From Oscillospiraceae bacterium (GTDB lineage: Bacteria > Bacillota > Clostridia > UMGS1810): a DNA stretch of 64,000 nucleotides. A program made the position numbers and the translations under genes. The notes beneath the pieces were generated by a model. That model saw nothing but the letters and a program-made list of their open reading frames with translations, had not been told where the DNA came from and did not search any database. Numbering within the stretch: position 1 is the stretch's first letter; each line of letters begins with the position of its first letter. Positions 50,715-58,620 of the stretch are shown here, one piece after another. The stretch covers positions 124,001 to 188,000 of the forward strand of contig SVJU01000001.1 in the NCBI GenBank assembly GCA_015068825.1, in the 5' to 3' direction.

Positions 50715-50741
50715 GAAAAAAAGATGGCATAAGCCATCTTT
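50715..50741. terminator. Terminator after SDR gene
   Basis: AAAGATGGC (50720-50728) pairs with GCCATCTTT (50733-50741); on the minus strand it is followed by a T-run. It ends the glyS/epimerase/dehydratase/SDR operon. Confidence 0.85.
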
Positions 50742-50759
50742 TATGTAAAAATTTTATTT

Positions 50760-51524
50760 CTAGAGTTCTCTTTCAATATTTGGAGTAAGCTGAGCGAGCA
50801 TACCTCCGTCAACCACAAGCTCTGTACCTGTTGTATTTTTTGAATTATCACTTGCAAGATACCATACCGCATTTGCAATATCTTCAAAATCCGCAATATC
50901 CTCAATGGGGGTGTAGTTTGCAAGTGCATATTTTGCGTTATTTTCATTATTATGCCACCTTGATGTTTTAATCATACCAGGAAGCACGCAGTTTGAACGG
51001 ATACCGTATTTTCCAAAGTCAACTGCAAACGATTTAGAAAGGGCAAGAATTGCGCTTTTTGACGAGCAATATGCACATCTTGATTGTGTTACTCTTATAG
51101 CAGAGTTTGATGCTATAAACACAATTGAGCCTTTTTTCTTCTCAATCATATGTTTTGCACTTTCTCTTGACATCATAAAATTCCACGCAACATTTATTTT
51201 ATAAACATCCATAAAATCGTTTATGTCAACTGTGAGGCTGTCTTGTCCGATTCCAAGATTAGCCGCATTTAATACAAGTGCATCAATTAAATAGCCTTGT
51301 TTTTTAATATCGTCAAAAATGCTTATAACTTCATCCTGCTCAAAGGTTGAGGTGATATAATATTTTGCAAAAACATTGTATTCTTTTAATTTATTAACTG
51401 CTTCTTCAAGAGGGTCGCCGCACCTTCCGCTTATAAAAACATTGTAGCCTTCTTTTGCAAAACGCTCTGCAATATAAAACCCTGTTCCGTAAGCGGCACC
51501 TGTTACAAATACCGATTTACTCAT
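50760..51524 (-). CDS. Short-chain dehydrogenase/reductase, sugar-acid-operon type
   Basis: The 254-residue SDR has the cofactor loop VTGAAYGTGFYIAERF, NAANLGIG, and the catalytic YCSSKSAIL (Tyr about 151, Lys about 155) with an upstream Ser in ASNSA. The Gly-loop variant TGAAYGTG is slightly unusual. Located last in the operon after a galactonate-dehydratase-like gene; it probably oxidises or reduces a sugar or sugar acid. Substrate unknown. Confidence 0.9.
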   Translation of the reverse strand: MSKSVFVTGAAYGTGFYIAERFAKEGYNVFISGRCGDPLEEAVNKLKEYNVFAKYYITSTFEQDEVISIFDDIKKQGYLIDALVLNAANLGIGQDSLTVDINDFMDVYKINVAWNFMMSRESAKHMIEKKKGSIVFIASNSAIRVTQSRCAYCSSKSAILALSKSFAVDFGKYGIRSNCVLPGMIKTSRWHNNENNAKYALANYTPIEDIADFEDIANAVWYLASDNSKNTTGTELVVDGGMLAQLTPNIEREL

Positions 51525-51536
51525 ATTTTATAATCC

Positions 51537-52688
51537 CTACCAATCTGCATTAGAGCCATCTTCAAAGTAAAGCTTTGGAGTTGTCCATTTTCCGTCGTAT
51601 ATTTTTTCTTTGATAGCATTTTCATCAAGCTCAACACCAAGACCTGGTTTTGTAGGAACATCAATGTAACCGTCTTTGATAACAAACGGCTCTTTTATAT
51701 ATCCAACACCAAGGTCAGAATCATCTTCGTTTCCGGGATGCTCCTGAACAAGGAAGTTTGGAATACAGGCATCAAGCTGAATACACGATGCAAGTGATAC
51801 AGGGCCTAAAGGATTGTGCGGTGCAACACTTCCATAGTACATTTCAATCATAGCGGCAAGTTTTCTTCCTTCAAATATACCGCCAACATGGCAGATATCA
51901 GGCTGAATTACACTTACTGCCTGTTTTTCTATAAGTTCTCTGTATTGCCATTTGCCAAAAAGTCTTTCGCCTGCGGCAATCGGAACGGTTGTCTTGCGTG
52001 AAATTTCAACCATTGTGTCAACATTCTCAGGAAGACAAGGTTCTTCTACAAACATTGGCATATAAGGCTTTAAAAGCTCGATTAGTCTGTGAGCCATTGC
52101 AGGTGATACTCTTCCGTGAAAGTCAATGGCAAGGTCAATATTATTTCCTATATGTTCTCTTATTTTTGCAAATCTTTCTATATGTTTTAGAGTGTTTTCA
52201 GGATTTTCAATAGTTTTAATAGGAGGAATAATGGAATATTTTAATGCAGTATAGCCTCTTTCCATTCTCCTGTCAGCTAATCTTAGCATTTCGCTGATTG
52301 GAAAATCGCCTTTTGTACCTGCAACTTTAAGGTGTGTATACATTCTTATCTTATCTCTGCATTTGCCACCTAACATTTCATATACAGGGCAGTTATAGTA
52401 TTTTCCTTTTATATCCCACAAAGCCTGCTCAATACCGCTTATTGCAGAGAGCATTAAAGGACCGCCCCGATAGAATCCGCCACGGTAAAGTGCCTGAATA
52501 TGATGTTCAATCATAAGCGGGTCTTTTCCTATTAAATATTCTTCAAATTCCTTTAAAACGGCTTCGATGGCTGTGCAGTGACCTTCAAGCACAGGCTCAC
52601 CTAAACCAATTATATCATTATCAGTATATATTTTTAAAAACATCCATCTTGGTTTTACATTTACTACTTCAAGTCTGGTTATTTTCAT
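51537..52688 (-). CDS. Enolase-superfamily dehydratase, D-galactonate dehydratase-like
   Basis: The 383-residue protein belongs to the mandelate-racemase subgroup. Metal ligands are in AIDFHGRVS (Asp about 181), FVEEPCLPEN (Glu about 207) and AAGERLFGKW (Glu about 233). The catalytic His lies in VAPHNPLGPVSLA (about 283), and RGGFYRGGPLMLSAISGIEQ is the capping region typical of DgoD. It would dehydrate a sugar acid to a 2-keto-3-deoxy acid. Isofunctional assignment within this family is unreliable without assay. Confidence 0.87.
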   Translation of the reverse strand: MKITRLEVVNVKPRWMFLKIYTDNDIIGLGEPVLEGHCTAIEAVLKEFEEYLIGKDPLMIEHHIQALYRGGFYRGGPLMLSAISGIEQALWDIKGKYYNCPVYEMLGGKCRDKIRMYTHLKVAGTKGDFPISEMLRLADRRMERGYTALKYSIIPPIKTIENPENTLKHIERFAKIREHIGNNIDLAIDFHGRVSPAMAHRLIELLKPYMPMFVEEPCLPENVDTMVEISRKTTVPIAAGERLFGKWQYRELIEKQAVSVIQPDICHVGGIFEGRKLAAMIEMYYGSVAPHNPLGPVSLASCIQLDACIPNFLVQEHPGNEDDSDLGVGYIKEPFVIKDGYIDVPTKPGLGVELDENAIKEKIYDGKWTTPKLYFEDGSNADW

Positions 52689-52709
52689 ACCATTTCGCTT
52701 CCTTTTGTT

Positions 52710-53558
52710 TTAAATTTCTTCTAAAATTTTATTTAATGCATCATGTGCAATGTGAAATTTATCAAGGTTGTTTGAAGTTTCATTTTCGCTTTTGTGACCG
52801 CCTTCTAACTGAGACAATCCTACAAAGCTCGCAAGATGGGGTTCAAGTGACAAAAATCCTTCGTAATTTTTTTCTTTAAGGTGCGATAAAACTTCTTTTA
52901 TTTTGCCGTCACCGCAACCTGCAGGAACAACTGTTTTATCAGAAGATAAAGCATCTTTAATGTGCATATATTCAATGTAAGGAGCCATAATGTTATATGC
53001 ATCAGGAAAAACGTTACAATCACACTGAACAAAATTTGCAGGGTCAAAAACAGCTTTTAGCTTTGGTGATGATATACTTTCGATAATATCCTTGCAACGA
53101 AGCGGTGTATCACCGTAAATGTCTTTTTCATTTTCGTGCAGAAGAATTACATCGTAGTCTTTTGCACATTTAACAAGCATATCCATTCTTTTTAAAACTT
53201 CGTCACGATTTTTTTCGCAAGAATTAGCAGGCATAAAAAAGCTGAAAAGTCTTATGTATTTTGTTTCAAGAATTTTTGTCATTTCAAGAATGTTTTTAAA
53301 AACCACAATATGTTCATCAATAGGGTCGGTAATTTTTATTTTGCCGATTGGGGACCCTATTGACGAAATTTTTACATTTTCTTTATCAAGAATTTTTTTA
53401 ATTTCTTTTACTTCATCCAAAGAGTGCTGGGAAATGTTTTTTCCGTTAACACCTCTTATTTCAATAAAGTTAATACCACATTCCTTAACGCCCGAAATCT
53501 GTTTTTCAAAATTCGGGTCGATTTCATCTGCAAATGCAGAAAGGGTAAATCTTGCCAT
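52710..53558 (-). CDS. Sugar phosphate isomerase/epimerase (TIM barrel)
   Basis: The 282-residue protein is a complete xylose-isomerase-like barrel, with LSAFADEIDPNFEKQI at the N-terminus, YIRLFSFFMP, VILLHENEKDIYG (about 155), AVFDPANFVQCD (about 180), YMHIKDAL (about 208) and FLSLEPHL (about 245). The His/Glu/Asp metal ligands are all visible, in contrast to the half barrel at 23.6-24.1 kb. It is between glyS and the dehydratase gene, in one operon. Confidence 0.9.
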   Translation of the reverse strand: MARFTLSAFADEIDPNFEKQISGVKECGINFIEIRGVNGKNISQHSLDEVKEIKKILDKENVKISSIGSPIGKIKITDPIDEHIVVFKNILEMTKILETKYIRLFSFFMPANSCEKNRDEVLKRMDMLVKCAKDYDVILLHENEKDIYGDTPLRCKDIIESISSPKLKAVFDPANFVQCDCNVFPDAYNIMAPYIEYMHIKDALSSDKTVVPAGCGDGKIKEVLSHLKEKNYEGFLSLEPHLASFVGLSQLEGGHKSENETSNNLDKFHIAHDALNKILEEI

Positions 53559-53582
53559 ACTTTTTCTCTCCTTTAGATTAAA

Positions 53583-54974
53583 TTAAAATTTTAATCTTTC
53601 TTCAATGTATGCAGCAACATCTTCAATTTTTAATGTTACCTGTTCCATACTGTCTCTTTCACGAACAGTAACCATTCCTGTTTCTTCTGATTCAAAATCA
53701 TATGTTACGCAGAAAGGTGTGCCAATTTCGTCCTGTCTTCTGTATCTTTTTCCAATATTGTTTGCATCGTCAAATTCACAAACAAAGTGTTTTGAAAGTT
53801 CGTTATAAACTTCTTCTGCTTTTTCAGAAAGCTTTTTAGATAAAGGAAGAACTGCTGCTTTAACAGGTGCAAGTGCGGGGTGTAGTCTTAAAACTACTCT
53901 TGTATCTGTGTCAGAAATTTTTTCTTCATCATAAGCTTCAACCAAGAAAGCAAGTGCAACTCTGTCTGCACCAAGCGAAGGTTCAACACAGTAGGGGATA
54001 TAATGCTCATTTGATGCCTGATCAAAATATTCAAGATTTTCGCCTGAATGTTCCATATGCTGTTTTAAATCAAAATCTGTTCTGTCGGCAATACCCCAAA
54101 GCTCGCCCCAACCAAACGGGAACATAAATTCAATGTCGGTTGTAGCGTTGCTGTAGTGTGAAAGTTCTTCTTTTTCGTGGTCACGCATTTTAATGTTTTC
54201 TTCTTTTATGCCAAGGCTTAAAAGCCAGTTTTTACAAAAATCTTTCCAATATGCAAACCATTCTAAATCAGTACCCGGTTTGCAGAAAAATTCAAGTTCC
54301 ATCTGTTCAAATTCACGTGTACGGAAAGTAAAATTACCAGGTGTGATTTCATTTCTGAATGATTTACCAACCTGACCAATACCAAAAGGAATTTTCTTTC
54401 TTGTTGTTCTTTGAACATTTCTGAAGTTTACAAAAATACCCTGTGCAGTTTCAGGACGAAGATAAATTTCAGATTTAGAATCTTCTGTAACACCCTGGAA
54501 GGTTTTGAACATAAGATTGAATTTTCTTATTTCGGTGTAATTTACCTTGCCGCATTTTGGGCAGGCAATTTTGTTTTCTATAACAAAATCATACATTTTC
54601 TGGCTATCCCAGCCGTCAACAACAACTGTTTCGCCTTTGTCGTGGAAATAATCTTCAATAAGCTTGTCTGCACGGTATCTGCTCTTACATTCTTTACAGT
54701 CCATAAGAGGGTCAGAAAATCCGCCAACGTGACCTGATGCAACCCATGTTTCAGGATTCATAAGTATTGCGGCGTCAATACCAACATTGTATTTTGATTC
54801 GTTGATAAATTTTTTCCACCATGCTTTTTTTACGTTGTTTTTAAATTCAACACCCAAAGGACCATAGTCCCATGTGTTTGCAAGGCCACCGTAAATTTCT
54901 GAGCCGGCATAAACGTAACCTCTTCCTTTGCAAAGTGCAACAATTTTTTCCATTGTTTTTTCGGTATTTTTCAT
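53583..54974 (-). CDS. glyS: Glycyl-tRNA synthetase (dimeric, GlyQS type)
   Basis: This 463-residue class II synthetase has [19 protein letters not shown] (motif 1 region), [12 protein letters not shown] and [21 protein letters not shown] (motif 2), [10 protein letters not shown] (motif 3), and an anticodon-binding domain at the C-terminus. ATG at 54974 has AAAGGAA upstream; the longer frame to 55031 is not needed. It is first in an operon with three sugar-catabolic genes, an unusual pairing. No T-box-like leader could be made out in the short upstream region. Confidence 0.97.
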   Translation of the reverse strand: MKNTEKTMEKIVALCKGRGYVYAGSEIYGGLANTWDYGPLGVEFKNNVKKAWWKKFINESKYNVGIDAAILMNPETWVASGHVGGFSDPLMDCKECKSRYRADKLIEDYFHDKGETVVVDGWDSQKMYDFVIENKIACPKCGKVNYTEIRKFNLMFKTFQGVTEDSKSEIYLRPETAQGIFVNFRNVQRTTRKKIPFGIGQVGKSFRNEITPGNFTFRTREFEQMELEFFCKPGTDLEWFAYWKDFCKNWLLSLGIKEENIKMRDHEKEELSHYSNATTDIEFMFPFGWGELWGIADRTDFDLKQHMEHSGENLEYFDQASNEHYIPYCVEPSLGADRVALAFLVEAYDEEKISDTDTRVVLRLHPALAPVKAAVLPLSKKLSEKAEEVYNELSKHFVCEFDDANNIGKRYRRQDEIGTPFCVTYDFESEETGMVTVRERDSMEQVTLKIEDVAAYIEERLKF

Positions 54975-55103
54975 TCTAAAATTCCTTTCTATGTAAAAGT
55001 TAATTATTAATTTTTTCAAAAAAACAATCATATATTAGTTTATCGAAATAATATCATTTTGTCAAGGTTAAAAGCATTATAGTTTCAAAATTTGGAGGTA
55101 TTT

Positions 55104-56165
55104 ATGAAAAAAGGTATATATAAGGAAGCTTTTTTGTTATGCGCAACATTTTTAGGTAGTGTTATCGGTGCAGGATTTGCATCAGGAAAAGAGCTTAGTC
55201 TGTTTTTTATGCCGTTTGATAAATGGGGAATTTTTGCACTTTTTTTATCATCTTTTTTAATGGCATTTTATTATTATGTTGTTTTAAAAAAAGTGTATGT
55301 TGAAAACATAAATAACACATTTGAATATCTTGTAAGTATAAGTAATGATTTTTTTGCAAAAATAATATATGCGTTTATTTATGTTTTTTCGTTTGCAATA
55401 TTTTGTGCAATGTTTTCTGCAAGCGGTGCATTAATTAAAGAACGGTATAATCTTCCTTTTATTTACGGAACACTTCTTATGGCGGCTATATGCTATATGG
55501 TTTTTTATAAAAACGCATATGGAATATTAAAGCTTAATGCTATTTTAACACCTCTTATGATTTTGGGGATTATTATTCTTGGGATTTATTCGATTTTTTG
55601 TGATAAAGATGTTTTTAACGATTTTGGTATAAAACTTGTAAAAAACTCATTCGTCTATGCAAGCTATAACGCTATTAATATTATTGTTGTGTTTTGCGAA
55701 ATGGGGCACATAATAAAGAGTAAAAAAACAGCTTTTTTATCGGGTATATTTTCGTTTTTTGGATTGTTTTTAATAAGTGTTATTTTATTTGTAATGCTTT
55801 TGATGTTCAAAAATGAGGCGATGTTTTTTGAACTTCCTATTTTAGAAATTTCCAAAAATATGAAGGATTTTTATGTTGTCATACTTATTTTTGCTATGAT
55901 AACAACTGCAGTATCAATGGGTTTTGGAGTTTTAACAGTTTTACAAAAGGTATTTAACCCCAATAAACAACTTCCGTTTCTTATGTGCATTATGGCGGTT
56001 TTATTTTCGCAGATAGGCTTTTCTGGTATGGTATCAAAAGTATATTCATTTTTTGGGTATCTTGGAATGGGATTGTTTTTAGTTATATTTATAGATTATA
56101 TAAAAACTTTGAAAAAAAGAGAAAAATATAAAATTTCAAAGAAAAACAAAGAAAAACTACGATAA
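55104..56165 (+). CDS. YkvI-family membrane protein (LeuT-fold-like)
   Basis: This 353-residue protein has about ten membrane helices. The N-terminal FLGSVIGAGFASGKE motif is characteristic of the YkvI family, related to APC/LeuT-type transporters. The start ATG (55104) has GGAGG seven bases upstream. It is divergent from glyS. No substrate is known for the family. Confidence 0.88.
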   Translation: MKKGIYKEAFLLCATFLGSVIGAGFASGKELSLFFMPFDKWGIFALFLSSFLMAFYYYVVLKKVYVENINNTFEYLVSISNDFFAKIIYAFIYVFSFAIFCAMFSASGALIKERYNLPFIYGTLLMAAICYMVFYKNAYGILKLNAILTPLMILGIIILGIYSIFCDKDVFNDFGIKLVKNSFVYASYNAINIIVVFCEMGHIIKSKKTAFLSGIFSFFGLFLISVILFVMLLMFKNEAMFFELPILEISKNMKDFYVVILIFAMITTAVSMGFGVLTVLQKVFNPNKQLPFLMCIMAVLFSQIGFSGMVSKVYSFFGYLGMGLFLVIFIDYIKTLKKREKYKISKKNKEKLR

Positions 56166-56229
56166 ATTAGTTTAAACAACTTTGATTTTATTCTGAATTT
56201 GTAATAAACTTAACAAGTTGCTAATGAAT

Positions 56230-56306
56230 CGGGGTTTAGCGCAGTTTGGTAGCGCACTTGGTTTGGGACCAAGGGGCCGGGGGTTCGAATCCCTCAACCC
56301 CGACCA
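56230..56306 (+). tRNA. tRNA-Pro(UGG)
   Basis: The acceptor CGGGGTT pairs with AACCCCG, CCA is encoded, and the anticodon loop TTTGGGA reads UGG. It stands apart from the following tRNA cluster by 131 bp. Confidence 0.96.
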
Positions 56307-56392
56307 TTTTTTTATAAAAAACAAAGCTTAAAGGCTGGTAATCGCAGTTAAGTAATTAGTATCAAAAACTTTAAAAAAAGTAAAAAAACTTC

Positions 56393-56421
56393 TTGACAAT
56401 AACTTTAAAGTATGATATTAT
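56393..56421 (+). promoter_or_regulatory. Sigma-A promoter of the Val-Thr-Tyr tRNA cluster
   Basis: TTGACA (56393-56398) and TATTAT (56416-56421) with a 17-bp spacer, 16 bp upstream of tRNA-Val. Confidence 0.88.
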
Positions 56422-56437
56422 ATCACTTGTGTTATTC

Positions 56438-56513
56438 GGGCGGTTAGCTCAGCTGGGAGAGCATCTGCCTTACAAGCAGAGGGTCACAGGTTCGAGCCCT
56501 GTACCGCCCACCA
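56438..56513 (+). tRNA. tRNA-Val(UAC)
   Basis: The acceptor GGGCGGT pairs with ACCGCCC, CCA is encoded, and the anticodon loop CTTACAA reads UAC. Confidence 0.97.
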
Positions 56514-56536
56514 ATATCACTTTTAAAATTTAATAT

Positions 56537-56612
56537 GCTGGTGTAGCTCAATTGGCAGAGCAGCTGATTTGTAATCAGCAGGTTGCGGGTTCGAGTCCCA
56601 TCACCAGCTCCA
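56537..56612 (+). tRNA. tRNA-Thr(UGU)
   Basis: The acceptor GCTGGTG pairs with CACCAGC (T-arm side ATCACCAGC), followed by TCCA; the anticodon loop TTTGTAA reads UGU. Confidence 0.97.
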
Positions 56613-56616
56613 GTAT

Positions 56617-56701
56617 GGGGAGGTTCCCGAGTGGCCAAAGGGGACAGACTGTAAATCTGCTGCTTATAGCTTCGGTGGTTCGAATCCACCCCTCCCCACC
56701 A
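56617..56701 (+). tRNA. tRNA-Tyr(GUA)
   Basis: The acceptor GGGGAGG pairs with CCTCCCC, CCA is encoded, a long variable arm is present, and the anticodon loop CTGTAAA reads GUA. Four bases after tRNA-Thr. Confidence 0.97.
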
Positions 56702-56738
56702 AAAATCGACATTCTTTGACAGAGGAATGTCGATTTTG
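56702..56738 (+). terminator. Terminator of tRNA cluster
   Basis: AAAATCGACATTC pairs with GAATGTCGATTTT immediately after tRNA-Tyr. Confidence 0.85.
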
Positions 56739-56844
56739 CTTATTACCTATTCCTTCTTCACTATTCCCTAAAAAGACTTGTCGATTTTTGGAAAGTAATA
56801 AGTAATAGTGAATAGGGAAGAGGTGTTTTATAAGGAGAAAGTTT

Positions 56845-57189
56845 ATGGAGAGTCCGTTGCTTATAAAATCAAAACAGTTTGCATTAGATATAATTAAAGT
56901 TTGTAATAAAGTAAAAAGTGAGAAAAGAGAAAGTGTACTTACAAATCAGCTTGTTCGCAGTGGTACAAGTATAGGTGCGAACATCAGGGAAGCTTTTTAC
57001 GGACACGGAAAAAATGACTTTATTGCAAAACTACAAATAGCATTAAAAGAATGCTCTGAAAGTGAATATTGGATTGAACTTTTCATAGAAAGCGGATATT
57101 ATGATGATAAAAACATACTTGAGAATTGTATTGAATTGAAAAAGATACTTATTTCATCTATAAATACAGCAAAGAAAAATAATAATTAG
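56845..57189 (+). CDS. Four-helix-bundle protein (S23/IVP-like)
   Basis: The 114-residue protein has SKQFALDIIKVCNKVK, TNQLVRSGTSIGANIREA and LQIALKECSESEYWIELF, the signature of the 23S rRNA intervening-sequence (S23) four-helix-bundle family. These proteins form pentamers; function is unknown. Usually found inside 23S rRNA insertions or scattered singly, as here after a tRNA cluster. AAGGAG precedes the ATG. Confidence 0.9.
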   Translation: MESPLLIKSKQFALDIIKVCNKVKSEKRESVLTNQLVRSGTSIGANIREAFYGHGKNDFIAKLQIALKECSESEYWIELFIESGYYDDKNILENCIELKKILISSINTAKKNNN

Positions 57190-57220
57190 AGTCGGTATCT
57201 AAACCATTCGGCTCTTCCAT

Positions 57221-57255
57221 AAAAAAAGCGTACTGAAAATTCAGTACGCTTTTTT
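57221..57255 (+). terminator. Terminator after S23-like gene
   Basis: AAAGCGTACTGAA pairs with TTCAGTACGCTTT, with flanking A and T runs. Confidence 0.88.
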
Positions 57256-57257
57256 CA

Positions 57258-57440
57258 GCGATATAAATTCCTGACGGAATTAGCGTTATACCTTTGGTAC
57301 GATATATTACTGCGTAATGCGATATGTTGCTTTCGGCAACGAGAAAAGGAGTTTATATCATATCGCAATCGAATGAAGTGCGATTATATCGAATTTACGA
57401 AGTAAATATATCGAGCAAGCTAAGTTTGCATATCCCTTTT
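57258..57440. repeat. Intergenic array of short hairpin units
   Basis: This stretch strings together small stem-loops separated by GATAT/ATATC words. Examples are AATTCC-tgac-GGAATT, TTAC-tgc-GTAA, GTTGC-tttc-GGCAAC and TTTAC-gaa-GTAAA. No ORF or promoter is evident. It looks like a REP/MITE-type repeat sequence; copies elsewhere in the genome cannot be checked here. Confidence 0.55.
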
Positions 57441-57446
57441 TTCACA

Positions 57447-58397
57447 TTATATATTAAGTTCTTTTAGTTTGTCGTCAATAATTTTAATTTCTTCTTCTGT
57501 AAGAGTCCAGTCAAATGCGTTGCAGTTTTCGGTTGCCTCTTTAACATTTCTTACACCGCAAAGAGCAGTTCCTACATAATCTTTTTGAGTGCTCCAGTTA
57601 AGAGCAATCTGAGATAGAGGATGACCATTATTTGCAGAAATTTTATCAAGTGTTTTTAAAAGCTCCATACATTTAGAGAATTTAGGTTCTTTATAAAAAT
57701 CATAGAATGTAAATCTGAAATCAAGTGGATCCCAGTTAGGAATTGAACGGATTGCACCTGTTAAAATACCTGAGCCTAAGCTTCCGTAGGAGAAAGATGC
57801 AATTCCTTTGTCATTACACCATTTCATAAGCTCTTTTTCCGATTCGTTTACCATTGAATACGGTGGCTGAAAAGCATCAATCATTGTAGTTTTAAGACAT
57901 TCTTCGATTAAAGGTTTATCAAAGTTTGATACACCGATATATCTTATTTTGCCTTGTTTTTTAAGTTCAAGCATTGCATCCATAGTTTCTGCAATCGGTG
58001 TATTGGCATCAGGCCAGTGAACAAAATAAAAATCGATGTAGTCAACATCAAGTCTTCTTAAAGAATCTTCGCACTCTTTAAAACAAGCTTCTCTTGATGC
58101 ATCTCTTGGAATTACGCCTGCTTTATCCATACCATCGCCAATACCAAATTTAGTTGAGATAAATACCTTTTCTCTGTATCCGCCTTTAAGTGCGCGTCCT
58201 ACAATTTCTTCTGATATTCCGCAGTTGTATGCAGGTGCGGTATCAATAAGATTTACACCATTATCAATCATATAGTGAATTGCATCAACAGAATCCTTTT
58301 CGTTTACTTCACCATATCTTGCACCGCCTATTGCCCATGTGCCTATTGCAAGGCTTGACACATCTACATCGGCGTTTTTAAAATGCTTATACCTCAT
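57447..58397 (-). CDS. Aldo/keto reductase
   Basis: The 316-residue (beta/alpha)8 NADPH-dependent oxidoreductase has the catalytic tetrad visible: Asp and Tyr in LIDTAPAYNCG (about 51-56), Lys in FISTKFG (about 84), His in FYFVHWPD (about 127). GVSNFDKPLI and the C-terminal WSTQKDYVGTALCGVRNVKE bind cofactor. It reduces or oxidises sugars or aldehydes. Single gene facing left; RBS AAGGAGG. Confidence 0.94.
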   Translation of the reverse strand: MRYKHFKNADVDVSSLAIGTWAIGGARYGEVNEKDSVDAIHYMIDNGVNLIDTAPAYNCGISEEIVGRALKGGYREKVFISTKFGIGDGMDKAGVIPRDASREACFKECEDSLRRLDVDYIDFYFVHWPDANTPIAETMDAMLELKKQGKIRYIGVSNFDKPLIEECLKTTMIDAFQPPYSMVNESEKELMKWCNDKGIASFSYGSLGSGILTGAIRSIPNWDPLDFRFTFYDFYKEPKFSKCMELLKTLDKISANNGHPLSQIALNWSTQKDYVGTALCGVRNVKEATENCNAFDWTLTEEEIKIIDDKLKELNI

Positions 58398-58540
58398 TTT
58401 TTTAGCCTCCTTAAAACTAAATTATTTAATTTTATTTTATCATCAATGATTTTTATTGGCAATAAAATTTGATTGTTATAATCTATACTTTTAGTAGAGT
58501 AATTAAAAAATCACATAATATCAAAAATAGTAAGCAAAGT

Positions 58541-58561
58541 GCGTAAATGGTAAATTTACGC
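58541..58561. promoter_or_regulatory. Palindrome overlapping the -35 box of the GH2 gene
   Basis: GCGTAAAT-N5-ATTTACGC is a perfect 8-bp-arm palindrome. The right arm contains the -35-like TTTACG (58555-58560), 17 bp before TATAAT (58578-58583). A dimeric repressor bound here would block the promoter. Confidence 0.65.
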
Positions 58562-58620
58562 TTATTAATTTTTATGATATAATTTATAATGCAATATTAT
58601 AAATTGAAAGGAACATATAA

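Noticed and set aside
54975-55103. T-box riboswitch upstream of glyS
   Set aside because: The region is short, and I could not find the conserved T-box sequence or a terminator/antiterminator pair.
56444-56689. Minus-strand ORF of 81 codons with Arg/Ser-rich text such as GDGTRTRNLL
   Set aside because: It is the antisense of tRNA-Val, tRNA-Thr and tRNA-Tyr, a well-known false protein prediction.
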